From assembly GCA_903844735.1 (NCBI GenBank), contig CAIMUX010000001.1:79521-143520 (forward strand): 64,000 bases of DNA, given 5' to 3'. Source of the stretch: Candidatus Eiseniibacteriota bacterium. GTDB lineage: Bacteria > Eisenbacteria > RBG-16-71-46 > CAIMUX01. Under the pieces are notes generated by a model. The model was not told the origin of the DNA. It searched no databases and saw only the letters and a program-made list of their open reading frames with translations. Below, in pieces: positions 28,501 to 37,419 of this stretch (position 1 is the first letter of the stretch; each line of letters opens with the position of its first letter). Made by a program: the position numbers and the translations under genes.

Positions 28501-29158
28501 CGACGCGGATGTGGACGGTGGAAGGACCACCCTGCTGAGCCCCATCTTCGATCTTAGCGATGCCACGTCAGCCGTCGTCGGATACTGGCGCTGGTACACC
28601 AACAACCTGGGCCCAAACCCGGGTCAGGACTGGTGGGACGTGGAGGTGACCTCCGACGGGGAAACCTGGGTTTCCCTGGAGCACACAACCGAAAGCGCCA
28701 ATGCGTGGACGTTCTTCAGCTTCAACGTCGATGCCTATGTGCCTCTGACGGACAAGATCCAGTTCCGATTCGTGGCCCGCGACGATTCCTTCGACTCCTT
28801 GGTCGAGGCCGCGGTCGACGACATCACGCTGGCGGTGACCCGGAGCCTTCCCACCGGTGTTCCGGGCGAGGGAGCGGTGAGCTGCGCCGGGTTCGTCGGT
28901 GTGTACCCCAATCCGCTCGGGCTGGCCGGGCGGATCGTCCTCCGTCAGGGTACGCGGGCTCGCCTGCAAATCTCGCTGTTCGACGTCGCGGGACGCCTCG
29001 TGCGGCGCCTGGTGGACGCCGAGGCGGATCCGGGGCTGCATACCCTGCAGTTTGACGGAGAGGATGGAGCCGGAAGACGCCTGGCTTCGGGAGTCTATTT
29101 CCTGAAGCTGGAGACACCGGGGGTCAGGCAGTACCGGCAGGTAACGGTCCTTCGATGA
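25580..29158 (+). CDS. Secreted C25 (gingipain-like) cysteine peptidase with FlgD-like C-terminal domain
   Basis: 1192 aa. The start at 25580 follows gggaggtg and a signal peptide (LFLLLLIALFPFGARA). A propeptide region is followed by the C25 catalytic domain (about 225-570): 'FVLLVGDTPAIPHW', 'DLAVGRLSVDD', catalytic His439 in 'TYSGHGTE' and Cys472 in 'QSYSCMTGDY'. Next come Ig-like domains (570-870) with 'DADGQCDAGET' and 'GDGVADPGETLYL' calcium-loop-like turns, a jelly-roll domain (about 900-1090) and an FlgD-like C-terminal domain ending 'ASGVYFLKLE...QVTVLR'. Role: secreted endopeptidase attached to or released from the cell surface. Catalytic residues are intact. Confidence 0.9.
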   Translation: MFRISRLRCPGLGLFLLLLIALFPFGARAEGFRLLESSEFAIEVECTLPPMKMDTVSVGGSVYTKVDIADSGTGGGEGAPRLPVLRRLLEVPFGAVWSVFVEAPEFREVPLTAPVLPLQPVQYGNDPVPPFVLNAQAYSKAGFSATPLAQLRELGTMRQHRLALLQVDAVQYDPARRVLRVLERARIRIVFQGTAAPMPAAEQERLRSPLFDSVVQRLVLNAPPARYFPGPPVGLLVVSAAEFADDPVLAAFLASKARRGLQVTHVSTAEIGSTTTAIRDYIRNAFWNWAVPPTFVLLVGDTPAIPHWSGIGDPFFPPTDLYYGVMWQEDAYAEYFPDLAVGRLSVDDATQLHNILGKIRSYEEVGWVGNDTWERSAAFMAGLDHAGDHEGELNAVINAFLDPRGYNPDRLYCYTNHATSKQVADAFNEGRALGTYSGHGTEVMWSDGPVFRQSDVRSLTNEVYPLIQSYSCMTGDYTMPECFGETWIRGPHGAVGFFGSSVESATLADVILSWHFYEAAYNAQAEGYPSNQTWMGGMVVYAKLTYAQHMGYEWSRGYLEQYNLLGDPSVDMWTGVPAVIQVEAPQLLVEGPTGLEISTAGSPNLMVTARKQDGQGDFFVVAWTDSTGHADLSFPGPIGPGTLALSVTGHDRAPWYREVPVIPPGKPTLVADTLRVLDLAGDADGQCDAGETFGLTLDLKNIGFEVAVGAWGFLLSSTPPGLEIITGLRSYGDIAPGDTRTNDQPFEVRLPSNVPDQQEMLVNLSVESDNPRLWNLHYHLTARAPTLQVCGDLVDDSPPRGDGDGVADPGETLYLSFWIENTGHAAAGDLAGGLACQDPNAEILDADGRCLGVEVGQRALLGSYKVKILDACPSSSRLALQSVISTPDGELTTLSYDLVVGPWFDDAEVDRGWQLSAPGDDATNGFWERLDPILTLSLAWHGEFVQPGEDHTPGLLNRRCFFTRNPIGQMYPPGDADVDGGRTTLLSPIFDLSDATSAVVGYWRWYTNNLGPNPGQDWWDVEVTSDGETWVSLEHTTESANAWTFFSFNVDAYVPLTDKIQFRFVARDDSFDSLVEAAVDDITLAVTRSLPTGVPGEGAVSCAGFVGVYPNPLGLAGRIVLRQGTRARLQISLFDVAGRLVRRLVDAEADPGLHTLQFDGEDGAGRRLASGVYFLKLETPGVRQYRQVTVLR

Positions 29159-29282
29159 CTTTCGGTCTCCTGTCGAGGTCCGGTCCCGTCCCTGATTCAG
29201 GGCACACGTGGGAATCACCTGCTGCCGCTGAAGACTACATCGGACCGGGGCGAGGCGCTAGCGGTCGCCACGTGCCCGCTCG

Positions 29283-30089
29283 TCAAGCCCGACGGACGAT
29301 CGCGCGAACCTTGTCGCCCACGGGGAAGACCCCGTAGAACGCATCGACCACCGGGTGGAGCGAGTAGGTCCGCCACGAGATGAGCCGAAAGCCGCCCCGC
29401 GCGAGAAGCGCCTCAAACGAGTCCCGGGCATACTCGTGGCAGTGGCCCGGGACGTACTCCACGGGATAGCGCCGCCGATGCAGGCCGGTGCGCCGCAGCC
29501 ACCGTTTCCAGGCCGGGCCGAGGCCGTCGATGTTGGGGAACTCCAGCACCGCATGGCCACCTTCCAGGAGGAGCCCGTGCAGGCGTGCTGCCGCTTTCCG
29601 AGGGTCGGGCAGATGTTCGAGCACATGGCGGAGGATGACGATGTCGTGCCTGCCTCCCAGGTCACACGAGAGGAAATCCCCGGCGACAATCTCGATCCCG
29701 AGCTCCGCCTGCGTCCACGCAGCGAGCGAGGAAGACAGCTCGAGCCCCTGTACCTCGTACCCGGCCTCGTGGGCCAGATAGAGCAGCCGCCCGTTCCCGC
29801 AGCCGAGATCGAGGAGACGCGCGGGTGGTGGCAGAAGCTGCCGCACGGCCTGAAAGGTGAGGGTGGCGCCGCGGTTTCCCGGATGCGCGTTGTCGCCGGG
29901 AGAGATCCGGGTGTCCGCGTACTTCTCCTGATTCAGCCCGCCCGCGAGATCGTAGTTGACGAGGCGGCAATCGACGCAGCGGTAGAACAGGTACTGGTCC
30001 TCGTTCCCTTGGGTGTAGAAGAGGCGCAGGCGAAGGCTTCCGCAGAGGCGACAGGGGAAGACCGGTCCAGAGTCAGTTGAACGCGGCAT
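29283..30089 (-). CDS. SAM-dependent methyltransferase with N-terminal zinc ribbon
   Basis: 268 aa. N-terminal residues carry C-x2-C pairs ('FPCRLCGS', 'YRCVDCRLV') forming a putative zinc ribbon, as in the Methyltransf_13/23 group. A Rossmann methyltransferase follows, with motif I 'LLDLGCGNGRLL', 'VQGLELSS' (acidic loop) and 'LRHVLEHLPDP'. Proteins of this layout often modify sugars or glycolipid heads, but no glycan cluster lies here, so the substrate is unknown. It is followed downstream, across 123 nt, by the convergent C25 gene. It shares orientation with, and lies 7 nt after, the BtaB-like gene, so the two may be an operon. Confidence 0.85.
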   Translation of the reverse strand: MPRSTDSGPVFPCRLCGSLRLRLFYTQGNEDQYLFYRCVDCRLVNYDLAGGLNQEKYADTRISPGDNAHPGNRGATLTFQAVRQLLPPPARLLDLGCGNGRLLYLAHEAGYEVQGLELSSSLAAWTQAELGIEIVAGDFLSCDLGGRHDIVILRHVLEHLPDPRKAAARLHGLLLEGGHAVLEFPNIDGLGPAWKRWLRRTGLHRRRYPVEYVPGHCHEYARDSFEALLARGGFRLISWRTYSLHPVVDAFYGVFPVGDKVRAIVRRA

Positions 30090-30096
30090 GGCGACG

Positions 30097-30891
30097 CTAT
30101 CCTACTTCACGACTCGGGTGCGTGTTTGGACGCTCTCGCGATCCAAGGAGCGGCACCGTGTTGACTCGACGAGCGCGCGCGACCATCGCGTAGCCCCGGA
30201 AGATGTGCTCCTCCGTCACGGACAGCCCCAGGGACCGGAGAATCGCCGCTCCGGTCGGCTGTGGGTGCACGTGCCAGGCGGCCAGCCAGGCAAGTGCGGC
30301 GGTGCGGGCCGGTCCGGGCCACGCCTCGAATCCGCCGAAATCTACCACGTGAATCGTTCCTTCGGACGCCAACGCCGCGAGAGCCCCGCGAATCGCCGCC
30401 TCCCGGTCGGGCATCATCGACAGTGCATACGAGAACACGATCGCGTCAAACGGCTCGGTTCGGGCGAACGGTTCGCGCGGGTCGCTCTTTCCTGCGGCTC
30501 GGCATGCGAAGGCGATGCGTCCGGAGAGCCGGGCGGGCAGTTTCGCCGTCGCCGTCCGCAGCATTTCGGTAGAAACATCGATGCCGCAGAGCGTGGTTCC
30601 AGGAAGGCGGGGGGCGAGCATGCGAAGGTTACGACCCGTGCCGCAGCCGACTTCGAGGATCGCTCCACCTGCAGGCACCGCAATCCCGCGCAGCAGCCGG
30701 TCGCGGCCGGGCAGGAAGAGCGGCCGGGTCGCGTCGTAGACGTGTCGCTGCCACCGGTAGAGGCTGTCCATGCGGGCGGCTTGGACAAACGGTTCCGCCT
30801 CCCCGGGAGGGGTGTCGAGTGACCCGGTCTTGACGCGGCCGGTCACGGCGGACCCCGGCGAATCGCGGGCGGATCTTTGCTCTTGTCCCAC
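30097..30891 (-). CDS. btaB: BtaB-like methyltransferase (betaine-lipid head-group N-methylation)
   Basis: 264 aa. GTG start at 30891 after aaggagg. From residue 41 the sequence reads 'MDSLYRWQRHVYDATR', 'LPGRDRLL', then motif I 'ILEVGCGTGRNL', 'GIDVSTEML'. The Y-x2-Q-x2-Y-D-x-(T/S)-R opening and GRDRL element are typical of BtaB, which trimethylates diacylglyceryl-homoserine to DGTS, a phosphorus-free membrane lipid. The first 40 residues are an extra, low-complexity extension. The partner BtaA (3-amino-3-carboxypropyl transferase) is not adjacent, so the assignment is by sequence resemblance only; a relative with another amine substrate is possible. Confidence 0.65.
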   Translation of the reverse strand: MGQEQRSARDSPGSAVTGRVKTGSLDTPPGEAEPFVQAARMDSLYRWQRHVYDATRPLFLPGRDRLLRGIAVPAGGAILEVGCGTGRNLRMLAPRLPGTTLCGIDVSTEMLRTATAKLPARLSGRIAFACRAAGKSDPREPFARTEPFDAIVFSYALSMMPDREAAIRGALAALASEGTIHVVDFGGFEAWPGPARTAALAWLAAWHVHPQPTGAAILRSLGLSVTEEHIFRGYAMVARARRVNTVPLLGSRERPNTHPSREVG

Positions 30892-31237
30892 GTGCCCCGA
30901 CCTCCTTCAGAGCGAGTGAGGGCAGTCTGATCTGTGGATTCATGCGGCGTCAAGCTGTGTGCGGGACCTGAGATTTGGAGCAGGCTTCGGGCTTGAATTC
31001 CTCGCCTCCAGAGACGGCTCTACGCCCTCCGGCCCGAAGTCCGAAGCCCGAGCGACGAAGTCTGAAGCCCGGCTTCTGAAGTCAGTCGGTTTCGTTCCCT
31101 GCCCGACTCTCAGAACCACTTTTCCAACCATTGGCCCCCGCTCCGCTTCGTGCTACCGTCCCCCGATGGCGGTCGGGTGCGCGGCGGCTGCGGGCGAGTT
31201 TCCCGCGCCCAACATCCGAAGACCAACGGAGGACACG
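30892..31237. other. Intergenic region with divergent promoters and low-complexity repeat
   Basis: Lies between the divergent BtaB-like and M16 genes, so it must hold both promoters, though no convincing -35/-10 pair was identified. The central part, 30982-31085, is made of gaagtctgaagcc/cttcgggcttg units of the same kind as at 8128-8200. The end carries the M16 ribosome site (cggagga, 31227-31233). Confidence 0.6.
30982..31085. repeat. Low-complexity intergenic repeat (GAAGTCTGAAGCC type)
   Basis: Units gcttcgggcttgaa, gaagtccgaagcccg and gaagtctgaagcccggcttctgaag, partly self-complementary (agcccggcttctgaag can fold on itself). The longest block of this family in the window. Confidence 0.7.
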
Positions 31238-32752
31238 ATGAAACGGACGACCCGAGCAGTCGGCTTCTGGCCGGCGGCGCTCCTTCTCCCCTTATTGGCC
31301 TTGCTGGCGCCCCCGCCCTGCATGGCGGCGGGCTTCGCCGATCTCGAGACACAGGTGAAGCAGTTCACTCTGCCCAACGGGCTCACCGTGTTGGTTCTCG
31401 AGCGGCACGACGCTCCTGTCTTCTCCTTCGCGACCTACGTGGACGCGGGCGGCGTCAATGAGGTGGCGGGGATCACCGGCGTGGCCCACATGTTCGAGCA
31501 CATGGCCTTCAAGGGGACGCGTACCGTCGGCACCACCGACGTCGTGGCCGAGACGAAGGCGCTCGACGCTGTGGACGCCGCCTTTGATGCTCTCTTCGCC
31601 GAGCGCGAAAAGGGGGAGGAGGCTGACTCCACCCTTCTCACGACTCTGGCGGCCGTTTTCAAGCAGGCGCAGGATGACGCCCGAAAGCTTGTCGTGAGCA
31701 ATGACTTCACCAAGATCGTGGAAGAGAACGGCGTGGTCGACCTGAACGCCGGCACGATGATGGATGGCACCATGTATTACTACAGCCTTCCGAGCAATCG
31801 CCTCGAGCTGTGGGCGCGCTTGGAGGGGGATCGCCTGACCCAACCGGTGCTGCGCGAGTTCTACACCGAGCGCGACGTGGTGCAGGAGGAGCGCCGCTCC
31901 CAGGAATCGAGTCCGATGGGCCGGGTCTTCAGCACATGGTGGATCGCGAGCTTCCTTGCTCACCCCTACGGCAACGGTCTCATCGGCCACGTTTCGGACC
32001 TCAAGGCGATCACCCGCCATGACGCCGAAACCTTCTTTCGCGAGCACTACATGGCCAAGAACGTCACTCTCGCCATCGTCGGTGACGTCAAGGTCTCCGA
32101 GGTGCAGCGCGTCGTCACGAAGTACTTCTCGGGAATGAGCGACGCTCCCAAGCCGGGACCGGTGCGCACGCAGGAGCCGCGCCACGAGGCGGAGATCCGC
32201 GTCACCGTGGAAGAAGACGCCCAGCCGATGGTTCTCCTCGGCTACCAGATCCCCGGGATCTCGTCGAAAGACTGGTCGGCATGGGAATGCCTCACCATCG
32301 TCGCGGGGCAGGGGCGCTCGAGCCGCCTCTACGAGCGGTTGGTGAAACTGGACAAGACGGCGGTGCAGGCCGGCTCGGGGAGCGGTTTCCCCGGCGACAA
32401 GTATCCGAACATGTTCCTCGCGCAGGCGATCGTCGCACGCGGGGCAAGCACCGACACGGTAGAGACCGCCATGCGCCAGGAGCTGGACCGGCTGGCCAAG
32501 GACGGGCCTACCGCAGCGGAACTGCAGAAGGCCAAGAGGTTGACCCGTGCCTCCTTCATCCGCGGGTTGCGGGCCAACTCCGGGCTGGCCCTTCAGCTCG
32601 CTACCAGCCAGGGCAAACAGGGAGACTGGCGCAAACTCTTCCGTTACCTCGACGGGATCGACAAGGTCACCGCGGACGATGTCCGCCGTGTGGCCGCCGA
32701 GGCCTTCCGCGAGGGGAACCGAAGCGTCGGCGTGCTCCGCAAGCCCGCCTAG
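31238..32752 (+). CDS. M16-family zinc peptidase, catalytic subunit
   Basis: 504 aa. The start at 31238 follows cggagga and begins a signal peptide (LLLPLLALLAPPPCMAAG), so it is exported. The inverted zinc motif HxxEH is at residues 84-88 ('HMFEHMAFKG'); the distal acidic ligand is probably in 'VVQEERR' near residue 217. An insertion between these lengthens the usual spacing. The C-terminal M16 half has 'GYQIPGIS' and 'GRSSRLYERLV'. Located 39 nt before a second M16 gene lacking the zinc motif; such pairs form active/inactive heterodimers in periplasmic M16 systems. Confidence 0.92.
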   Translation: MKRTTRAVGFWPAALLLPLLALLAPPPCMAAGFADLETQVKQFTLPNGLTVLVLERHDAPVFSFATYVDAGGVNEVAGITGVAHMFEHMAFKGTRTVGTTDVVAETKALDAVDAAFDALFAEREKGEEADSTLLTTLAAVFKQAQDDARKLVVSNDFTKIVEENGVVDLNAGTMMDGTMYYYSLPSNRLELWARLEGDRLTQPVLREFYTERDVVQEERRSQESSPMGRVFSTWWIASFLAHPYGNGLIGHVSDLKAITRHDAETFFREHYMAKNVTLAIVGDVKVSEVQRVVTKYFSGMSDAPKPGPVRTQEPRHEAEIRVTVEEDAQPMVLLGYQIPGISSKDWSAWECLTIVAGQGRSSRLYERLVKLDKTAVQAGSGSGFPGDKYPNMFLAQAIVARGASTDTVETAMRQELDRLAKDGPTAAELQKAKRLTRASFIRGLRANSGLALQLATSQGKQGDWRKLFRYLDGIDKVTADDVRRVAAEAFREGNRSVGVLRKPA

Positions 32753-32791
32753 GAGCTCTCACACATGACGCGGGTTAGAAGGAGGAGATCG

Positions 32792-34978
32792 ATGCGAATC
32801 ACGAGAACAGTCGCGCGGGCGGCCGTTGCGCTCGCAGCCCTCATGATCCTGGTTTCGGCGGCGGGACGTGCCCTGGCCGGGGACGATCCGTGGACGGATC
32901 CCCGCAAGCTGGTCTATCCGCCGCTGGGCGAGATCCAGGTGCCGAAGCCGGATCGCGTTGTCCTGCCCAATGGCCTGGTGGTCTATTTTCTCGAGAACCA
33001 CGACTTCCCGCTGTGCGACGCGCGGGCCTTACTCCGCGCCGGCTCCATCTATGAGCCGATGGAGAAGGTCGGGCTGGCCTCGATCACCGGTGAAGTGATG
33101 CGCTCCGGCGGCTCCGTAGCCATGCCGGGTGATTCGCTCGACCGGCGGCTCGAAGGACTGGGGGCCAGCGTCGAGATCCGAATCGGTGACACCGACGGCT
33201 CGGCCGGCGTCTCCACCCTGAGCGAGAACTTCGACGAAGGGCTGCGCATTCTCGCCGACCTACTCCGCCACCCCGCTTTTCCCGCGGAGAAGATCGACCT
33301 GGCGAAGAACAAAGAGAAGACCAACATTTCCTCGCGCAACGACGAGATGTTGGACATTCTTTTCCGCGAGTTTCCCCGCCTGGTCTATGGCCGGGAGCAC
33401 CCGTACGCTCGCACCACCGAGTACGCCACTGTCGACGCCATCACCCGCGATGACTTGGTCGCCTTCCACGATGCCTATCTCCACCCCGATCGCATGATCC
33501 TGACGGTGTACGGAGATTTTCAGCGGGCCAAGGTGGAGAAAGTCCTGCGCGCGGCATTCGGCGATTGGCCTCGCTCCACGGTGCCGCTGCCGCCCGATCC
33601 CCAGGTCTCTGACCGGACTTCGGCCGGGTTCTATTTCGCCAACAAGTCGGACGCCACCAACACCGGTGTCGTCATCGGGCAGGTCGGGATGCGCATGGAT
33701 CACCCCGACTACCCGGCGATGGCGCTGCTCAACGAGATCCTGGGCGGCGGCTTTTCCAGCAGGCTCTTCAACGAGATCCGCACGAAGCGTGGTCTCGCCT
33801 ATGCCACCGGTTCGATGACGGGCGCGGACTACCATCACCCCGGGGCCATGTTCTTCTACGCCATGACCCAGGCCGACTCCACCGGGCGCACCACCGGCTA
33901 CATGCGTGAGGAGATTCAGAAAGTCCTTGCGGAGCCGGTCACATCCGAGGAGATCACACGCGCGCGCGACGCCATCCTGAACTCCCTCGTCTTCGCGCTG
34001 TCCTCCAAGGGCGCGGTGTTGAATCGGCTCGCCCAGTATGAGTTCTACGGCTACCCGCCCGACTTCTTGCAGCGCTACCAGGAGGCGATCCGCAATCTGA
34101 CTCCGGCCGATCTGCTGGTGGCGGCCAAGCGGAACATCCGGCCTTCGGATTTCGTGACCATGGTGGTGGGCAATGGCGAGAAGGTGCTCCCTGCGGTAGC
34201 CCCTCTCGGCGAGCCGAAGACGGTCGACATCAGCATCCCCGAGCCGGCGGCGCCGACGGGAGAGGCGCTTCCTCCGGCCACCGAGGCCGACTGGGCGAAG
34301 GGGCAGGAACTGTTAGCCGCGGCCCGTAAGGCGACCTTCCCGGGGAACCCGGCCGACCTCAAGGATTTGACCTTGAGCGAGTCCGGGACGCTGAAGATGC
34401 AGGGCCAGGAAATGTCCTTGTCCGCGAAGACCGTGCGCGTCCTGGCTACCGGCTGCACCTGGACGGAGCAGAAGCTCCCCTTCGGGTTGATGGCGAGCGC
34501 CGTGTGCGGAGAGTCGGGCTGGGCGAACGTCCCCGGTCAGGGCGTCCAGGACCTCTCGCCGGGACAGCTTCAAGACAAAAAGCAGGAGGACATGCGGGAT
34601 CTGCTGCTCATCCTGCTCGATCCTAAGGTGCTGAAGGCCCGGGTCATCCCGGGTGGATTGTCCCTCGCGGGTGCTGGGGAGAAGAAGGTTCCGGCGGTGG
34701 CGGTGGAGAGCGACATCATCAGGGAGTGGCGGATCCTTTTCGACCCTGAGAGCGGCCGGATCGCGGCGATCCGGTACCGCGGTGCTCCTCCGATGGGAGG
34801 TCCGCCCACGACCCTCACCGATACGTTCGGGGACTACCGGGCGCTCGGCAACGCTCTCTCCTGGCCACACGAACACGGGACCCTGATAGGCACAGAGCCG
34901 TTTCTCACCATGAAGATCACCGAAATCACGCTGAATACCGCGCCGCCGGCGACGCTTTTCGAGAAACCGAAGCCCTGA
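32792..34978 (+). CDS. M16-like non-catalytic subunit with extra C-terminal domain
   Basis: 728 aa. The start at 32792 has ggagga ahead; a signal peptide follows (VALAALMILVSAAGRALAG). The M16 fold is evident ('VLPNGLVVYFLENHDFPL', 'GGGFSSRLFNEIRTKRGLAYATGS') but the HxxEH site is replaced ('ITGEVMRSGGS'), so zinc hydrolysis is not expected. Residues about 500-728 form an added beta-rich domain resembling outer-membrane lipoprotein-carrier-like folds ('GTLKMQGQEMSLSAKTVRV', 'WRILFDPESGRIAAIRYRG'). Cotranscribed with the catalytic M16 gene; probably its partner or substrate-presenting subunit. Confidence 0.88.
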   Translation: MRITRTVARAAVALAALMILVSAAGRALAGDDPWTDPRKLVYPPLGEIQVPKPDRVVLPNGLVVYFLENHDFPLCDARALLRAGSIYEPMEKVGLASITGEVMRSGGSVAMPGDSLDRRLEGLGASVEIRIGDTDGSAGVSTLSENFDEGLRILADLLRHPAFPAEKIDLAKNKEKTNISSRNDEMLDILFREFPRLVYGREHPYARTTEYATVDAITRDDLVAFHDAYLHPDRMILTVYGDFQRAKVEKVLRAAFGDWPRSTVPLPPDPQVSDRTSAGFYFANKSDATNTGVVIGQVGMRMDHPDYPAMALLNEILGGGFSSRLFNEIRTKRGLAYATGSMTGADYHHPGAMFFYAMTQADSTGRTTGYMREEIQKVLAEPVTSEEITRARDAILNSLVFALSSKGAVLNRLAQYEFYGYPPDFLQRYQEAIRNLTPADLLVAAKRNIRPSDFVTMVVGNGEKVLPAVAPLGEPKTVDISIPEPAAPTGEALPPATEADWAKGQELLAAARKATFPGNPADLKDLTLSESGTLKMQGQEMSLSAKTVRVLATGCTWTEQKLPFGLMASAVCGESGWANVPGQGVQDLSPGQLQDKKQEDMRDLLLILLDPKVLKARVIPGGLSLAGAGEKKVPAVAVESDIIREWRILFDPESGRIAAIRYRGAPPMGGPPTTLTDTFGDYRALGNALSWPHEHGTLIGTEPFLTMKITEITLNTAPPATLFEKPKP

Positions 34979-35067
34979 CCCGGTAGGGGGAGAATCGTTT
35001 CAACTGAGTCAGATTTGTCGACAGGGGTCGCCCCGGGCGGTACCGAAGGAGAGGCAGGAGGAGACTG

Positions 35068-36903
35068 ATGGACGCACGCGATGCCGAGAGGGGGGCCCCG
35101 GGCCCGCCGCACCGCCCGCCGCGGGACGCGGGCGGTCCCAAGGGGTCGCCTGACTTTGCCGAGCCGCCTGACTCCGCCGCGACGGCCGACCCCGCCAAGC
35201 AGCCCGACTCCGCCGAGTCGATCGATCCCGCCGCGCCGACCGACTTCATCCGCACCATCGTGGCCGCGGATCTGCGCGAGGGAAAGAACGGCGGCCGCGT
35301 ACACACGCGATTTCCGCCGGAGCCCAACGGCTATCTTCACATCGGACACGCCAAGGCGTTCAGCCTGAATTTCGGCGTGGCCGAGGAGTTCGGCGGGCAG
35401 TGCAACCTCCGTTTCGACGACACCAATCCTGTGAAAGAGGACGTCGAGTACGTCGAGTCGATCCAGGCAGACATCCGCTGGCTCGGGTACGACTGGGGCG
35501 ATCGGCTCTTCCATGCGTCCGACTACTACGAACAGCTCTACGCGTGGGCACAAACGTTGATTGGTCAAAGCAAGGCGTATGTCTGCGACTTGAGTCCAGA
35601 TGACGTGCGTAGCTACCGCGGCACGCTCACCGAACCGGGGAAGAACAGTCCGTTCCGGGATCGTTCCGTGGAGGAAAACCTCGATCTGTTCCGCCGGATG
35701 CGCTCCGGTGAGTTCGACGAGGGGGCGAGCACGCTACGGGCCAAGATCGACATGAGTTCGCCCAACATGAACCTGCGTGACCCTATCATGTATCGGATCA
35801 TCAAAGCGTCTCACCACCGGACCGGGGACACGTGGTGCATCTACCCCAGCTACGACTGGGCGCACGGCCAGTCGGACGCTCTCGAGGGGATCACCCACTC
35901 GCTCTGCTCGCAGGAGTACGAGATCCATCGCCCGCTCTATGACTGGTTCCTCGATCAGCTTGCCCTGCCGCAACGGCCGCGCCAGATCGAGTTCGCGCGG
36001 CTGAACCTCTCCTACACCGTAATGAGCAAGCGACTGCTGCTGCAGTTGGTGAAGGACGGCCTGGTCACCGGCTGGGACGACCCCCGAATGCCGACCCTGT
36101 GCGGGATGCGGCGACGCGGCTACACCCCGGAGGCGATCCGCGCCTTCATGGGAAAGATCGGCATGGCCAAGCGCGACAGCACCGTCGACTTGGCTCTGCT
36201 CGAGCATTGCGTGCGTGAAGATCTGAACAAGCGGGCACCCCGGGTGATGGGGGTGCTGCGGCCGCTGAAGCTCGTCCTCGACAACTACCCCGAGGGACAG
36301 GTCGATGAGATGGAGTTGGTGAACAATCCGGAGGATCCGTCGGCGGGAACGCGGCAGGTGCCGTTCTCGCGGGTACTGTACATCGAGCGGGACGACTTCC
36401 GCGAGGAACCGCCCAAGGGGTACTTCCGGCTCTATCCCGGTAATGAGGTGCGCCTGCGCGGGGCGTTTATCGTGCGGTGTACGGGCGTGGTGAAGGACGC
36501 GACCGGGGAGGTAGCGGAGGTGCACTGCACCTATGACCCGGCCACCCGCGGCGGCAACGCGCCCGACGGACGGAAGGTGAAGAGCACGATTCATTGGGTT
36601 TCGATGGCCCACGCGGTGGAGGCGGAAGTTCGGCTTTACGAGACGCTCTTTTCGGTGCCGAATCCCGGGGACGACGAGGCTACGGGCGGGGACTGGAAGT
36701 CGGTGTTGAACCCGAACTCGCTCGCGGTGGTCACCGACTGCAAGCTCGAGCCTTCGCTGCGCGACGTGCAGCCGGGTTGGTATTGTCAGTTTGAGCGGTT
36801 GGCGTACTTTTCGGTCGATTCGGACTCGGCGCCGGGGCGGCTGGTGTTCAACAGGACGGTTACGCTGCGGGATAGTTGGGCCAGGGCGGAGAAGAAGGGG
36901 TAG
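35068..36903 (+). CDS. glnS: Glutaminyl-tRNA synthetase
   Basis: 611 aa, longer than the usual 550 because of an N-terminal extension (residues 1-55) rich in Pro, Ala, Asp and Ser with '[18 protein letters not shown]'-type repeats. The start at 35068 follows ggaggag; no later start has as good a site. The catalytic core begins '[10 protein letters not shown]', with the HIGH element '[10 protein letters not shown]', '[10 protein letters not shown]' and the KMSKS-like 'VMSKRLL'. The C-terminal anticodon-binding beta-barrels follow ('[14 protein letters not shown]', 'KSTIHWV'). It charges tRNA-Gln directly. gltX lies 3 kb away, so the indirect amidotransferase route is probably not needed for glutamine. 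Confidence 0.96.
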   Translation: MDARDAERGAPGPPHRPPRDAGGPKGSPDFAEPPDSAATADPAKQPDSAESIDPAAPTDFIRTIVAADLREGKNGGRVHTRFPPEPNGYLHIGHAKAFSLNFGVAEEFGGQCNLRFDDTNPVKEDVEYVESIQADIRWLGYDWGDRLFHASDYYEQLYAWAQTLIGQSKAYVCDLSPDDVRSYRGTLTEPGKNSPFRDRSVEENLDLFRRMRSGEFDEGASTLRAKIDMSSPNMNLRDPIMYRIIKASHHRTGDTWCIYPSYDWAHGQSDALEGITHSLCSQEYEIHRPLYDWFLDQLALPQRPRQIEFARLNLSYTVMSKRLLLQLVKDGLVTGWDDPRMPTLCGMRRRGYTPEAIRAFMGKIGMAKRDSTVDLALLEHCVREDLNKRAPRVMGVLRPLKLVLDNYPEGQVDEMELVNNPEDPSAGTRQVPFSRVLYIERDDFREEPPKGYFRLYPGNEVRLRGAFIVRCTGVVKDATGEVAEVHCTYDPATRGGNAPDGRKVKSTIHWVSMAHAVEAEVRLYETLFSVPNPGDDEATGGDWKSVLNPNSLAVVTDCKLEPSLRDVQPGWYCQFERLAYFSVDSDSAPGRLVFNRTVTLRDSWARAEKKG

Positions 36904-37084
36904 CCTGTCCGTACCCGGTCACGGTCAAGCCGATCACCGCCAGAGGACGGGCACCGTGGCCACCAGACGTGCGGGGTCTCGGGGATCCATACGGGACTGC
37001 CATTCGCTGCTCTCCGCCGAGAGGATCTTCAGGTGGAGTTCGGTGTCCTCTTCCATCTGTCAAGTTGCGGTCAGGGTCGGTCTT

Positions 37085-37417
37085 TCAGTCCAGCCAGTCC
37101 CCAAAGTAGGCCCGGTGCGCCTCGCACCGGCAACGCTCGTCCCCCGGTTGTACACAGGCGCGAATGATCGCCAGCCGTCTCTCTCCCTCTTCCTTCGGTA
37201 TCGGGTCAGAGTCGTGCACAACGTCCGGACCGGCAAACATCTCACGGCACAAGCGGATGGTGTATACTTGGCAAGCCGCACACCAGTAATAGTCATCCGT
37301 GCACTCATCCCCCATGATCCGGGCCGAGATGCCGGCCACACGGTCGTCATCTCCCAGGGGGTGCCGGCATCGACTGCAATGCCTGCCGGACTCCGGGGTC
37401 AAGTTGCCCACCTCCAT
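37085..37417 (-). CDS. Small cysteine-rich (zinc-ribbon-like) hypothetical protein
   Basis: 110 aa. The start at 37417 begins MEVGNL just after the upstream gene's stop (37420-37422). Pairs 'CSRCRHPLG' and 'WCAACQVYT' make a C-x2-C...C-x2-C arrangement, followed by more cysteines ('RLCREMF', 'ERCRCEAH'), consistent with a zinc-binding fold. The family is unknown. It probably forms a two-gene unit with the membrane protein upstream. Confidence 0.6.
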   Translation of the reverse strand: MEVGNLTPESGRHCSRCRHPLGDDDRVAGISARIMGDECTDDYYWCAACQVYTIRLCREMFAGPDVVHDSDPIPKEEGERRLAIIRACVQPGDERCRCEAHRAYFGDWLD

Positions 37418-37419
37418 CT

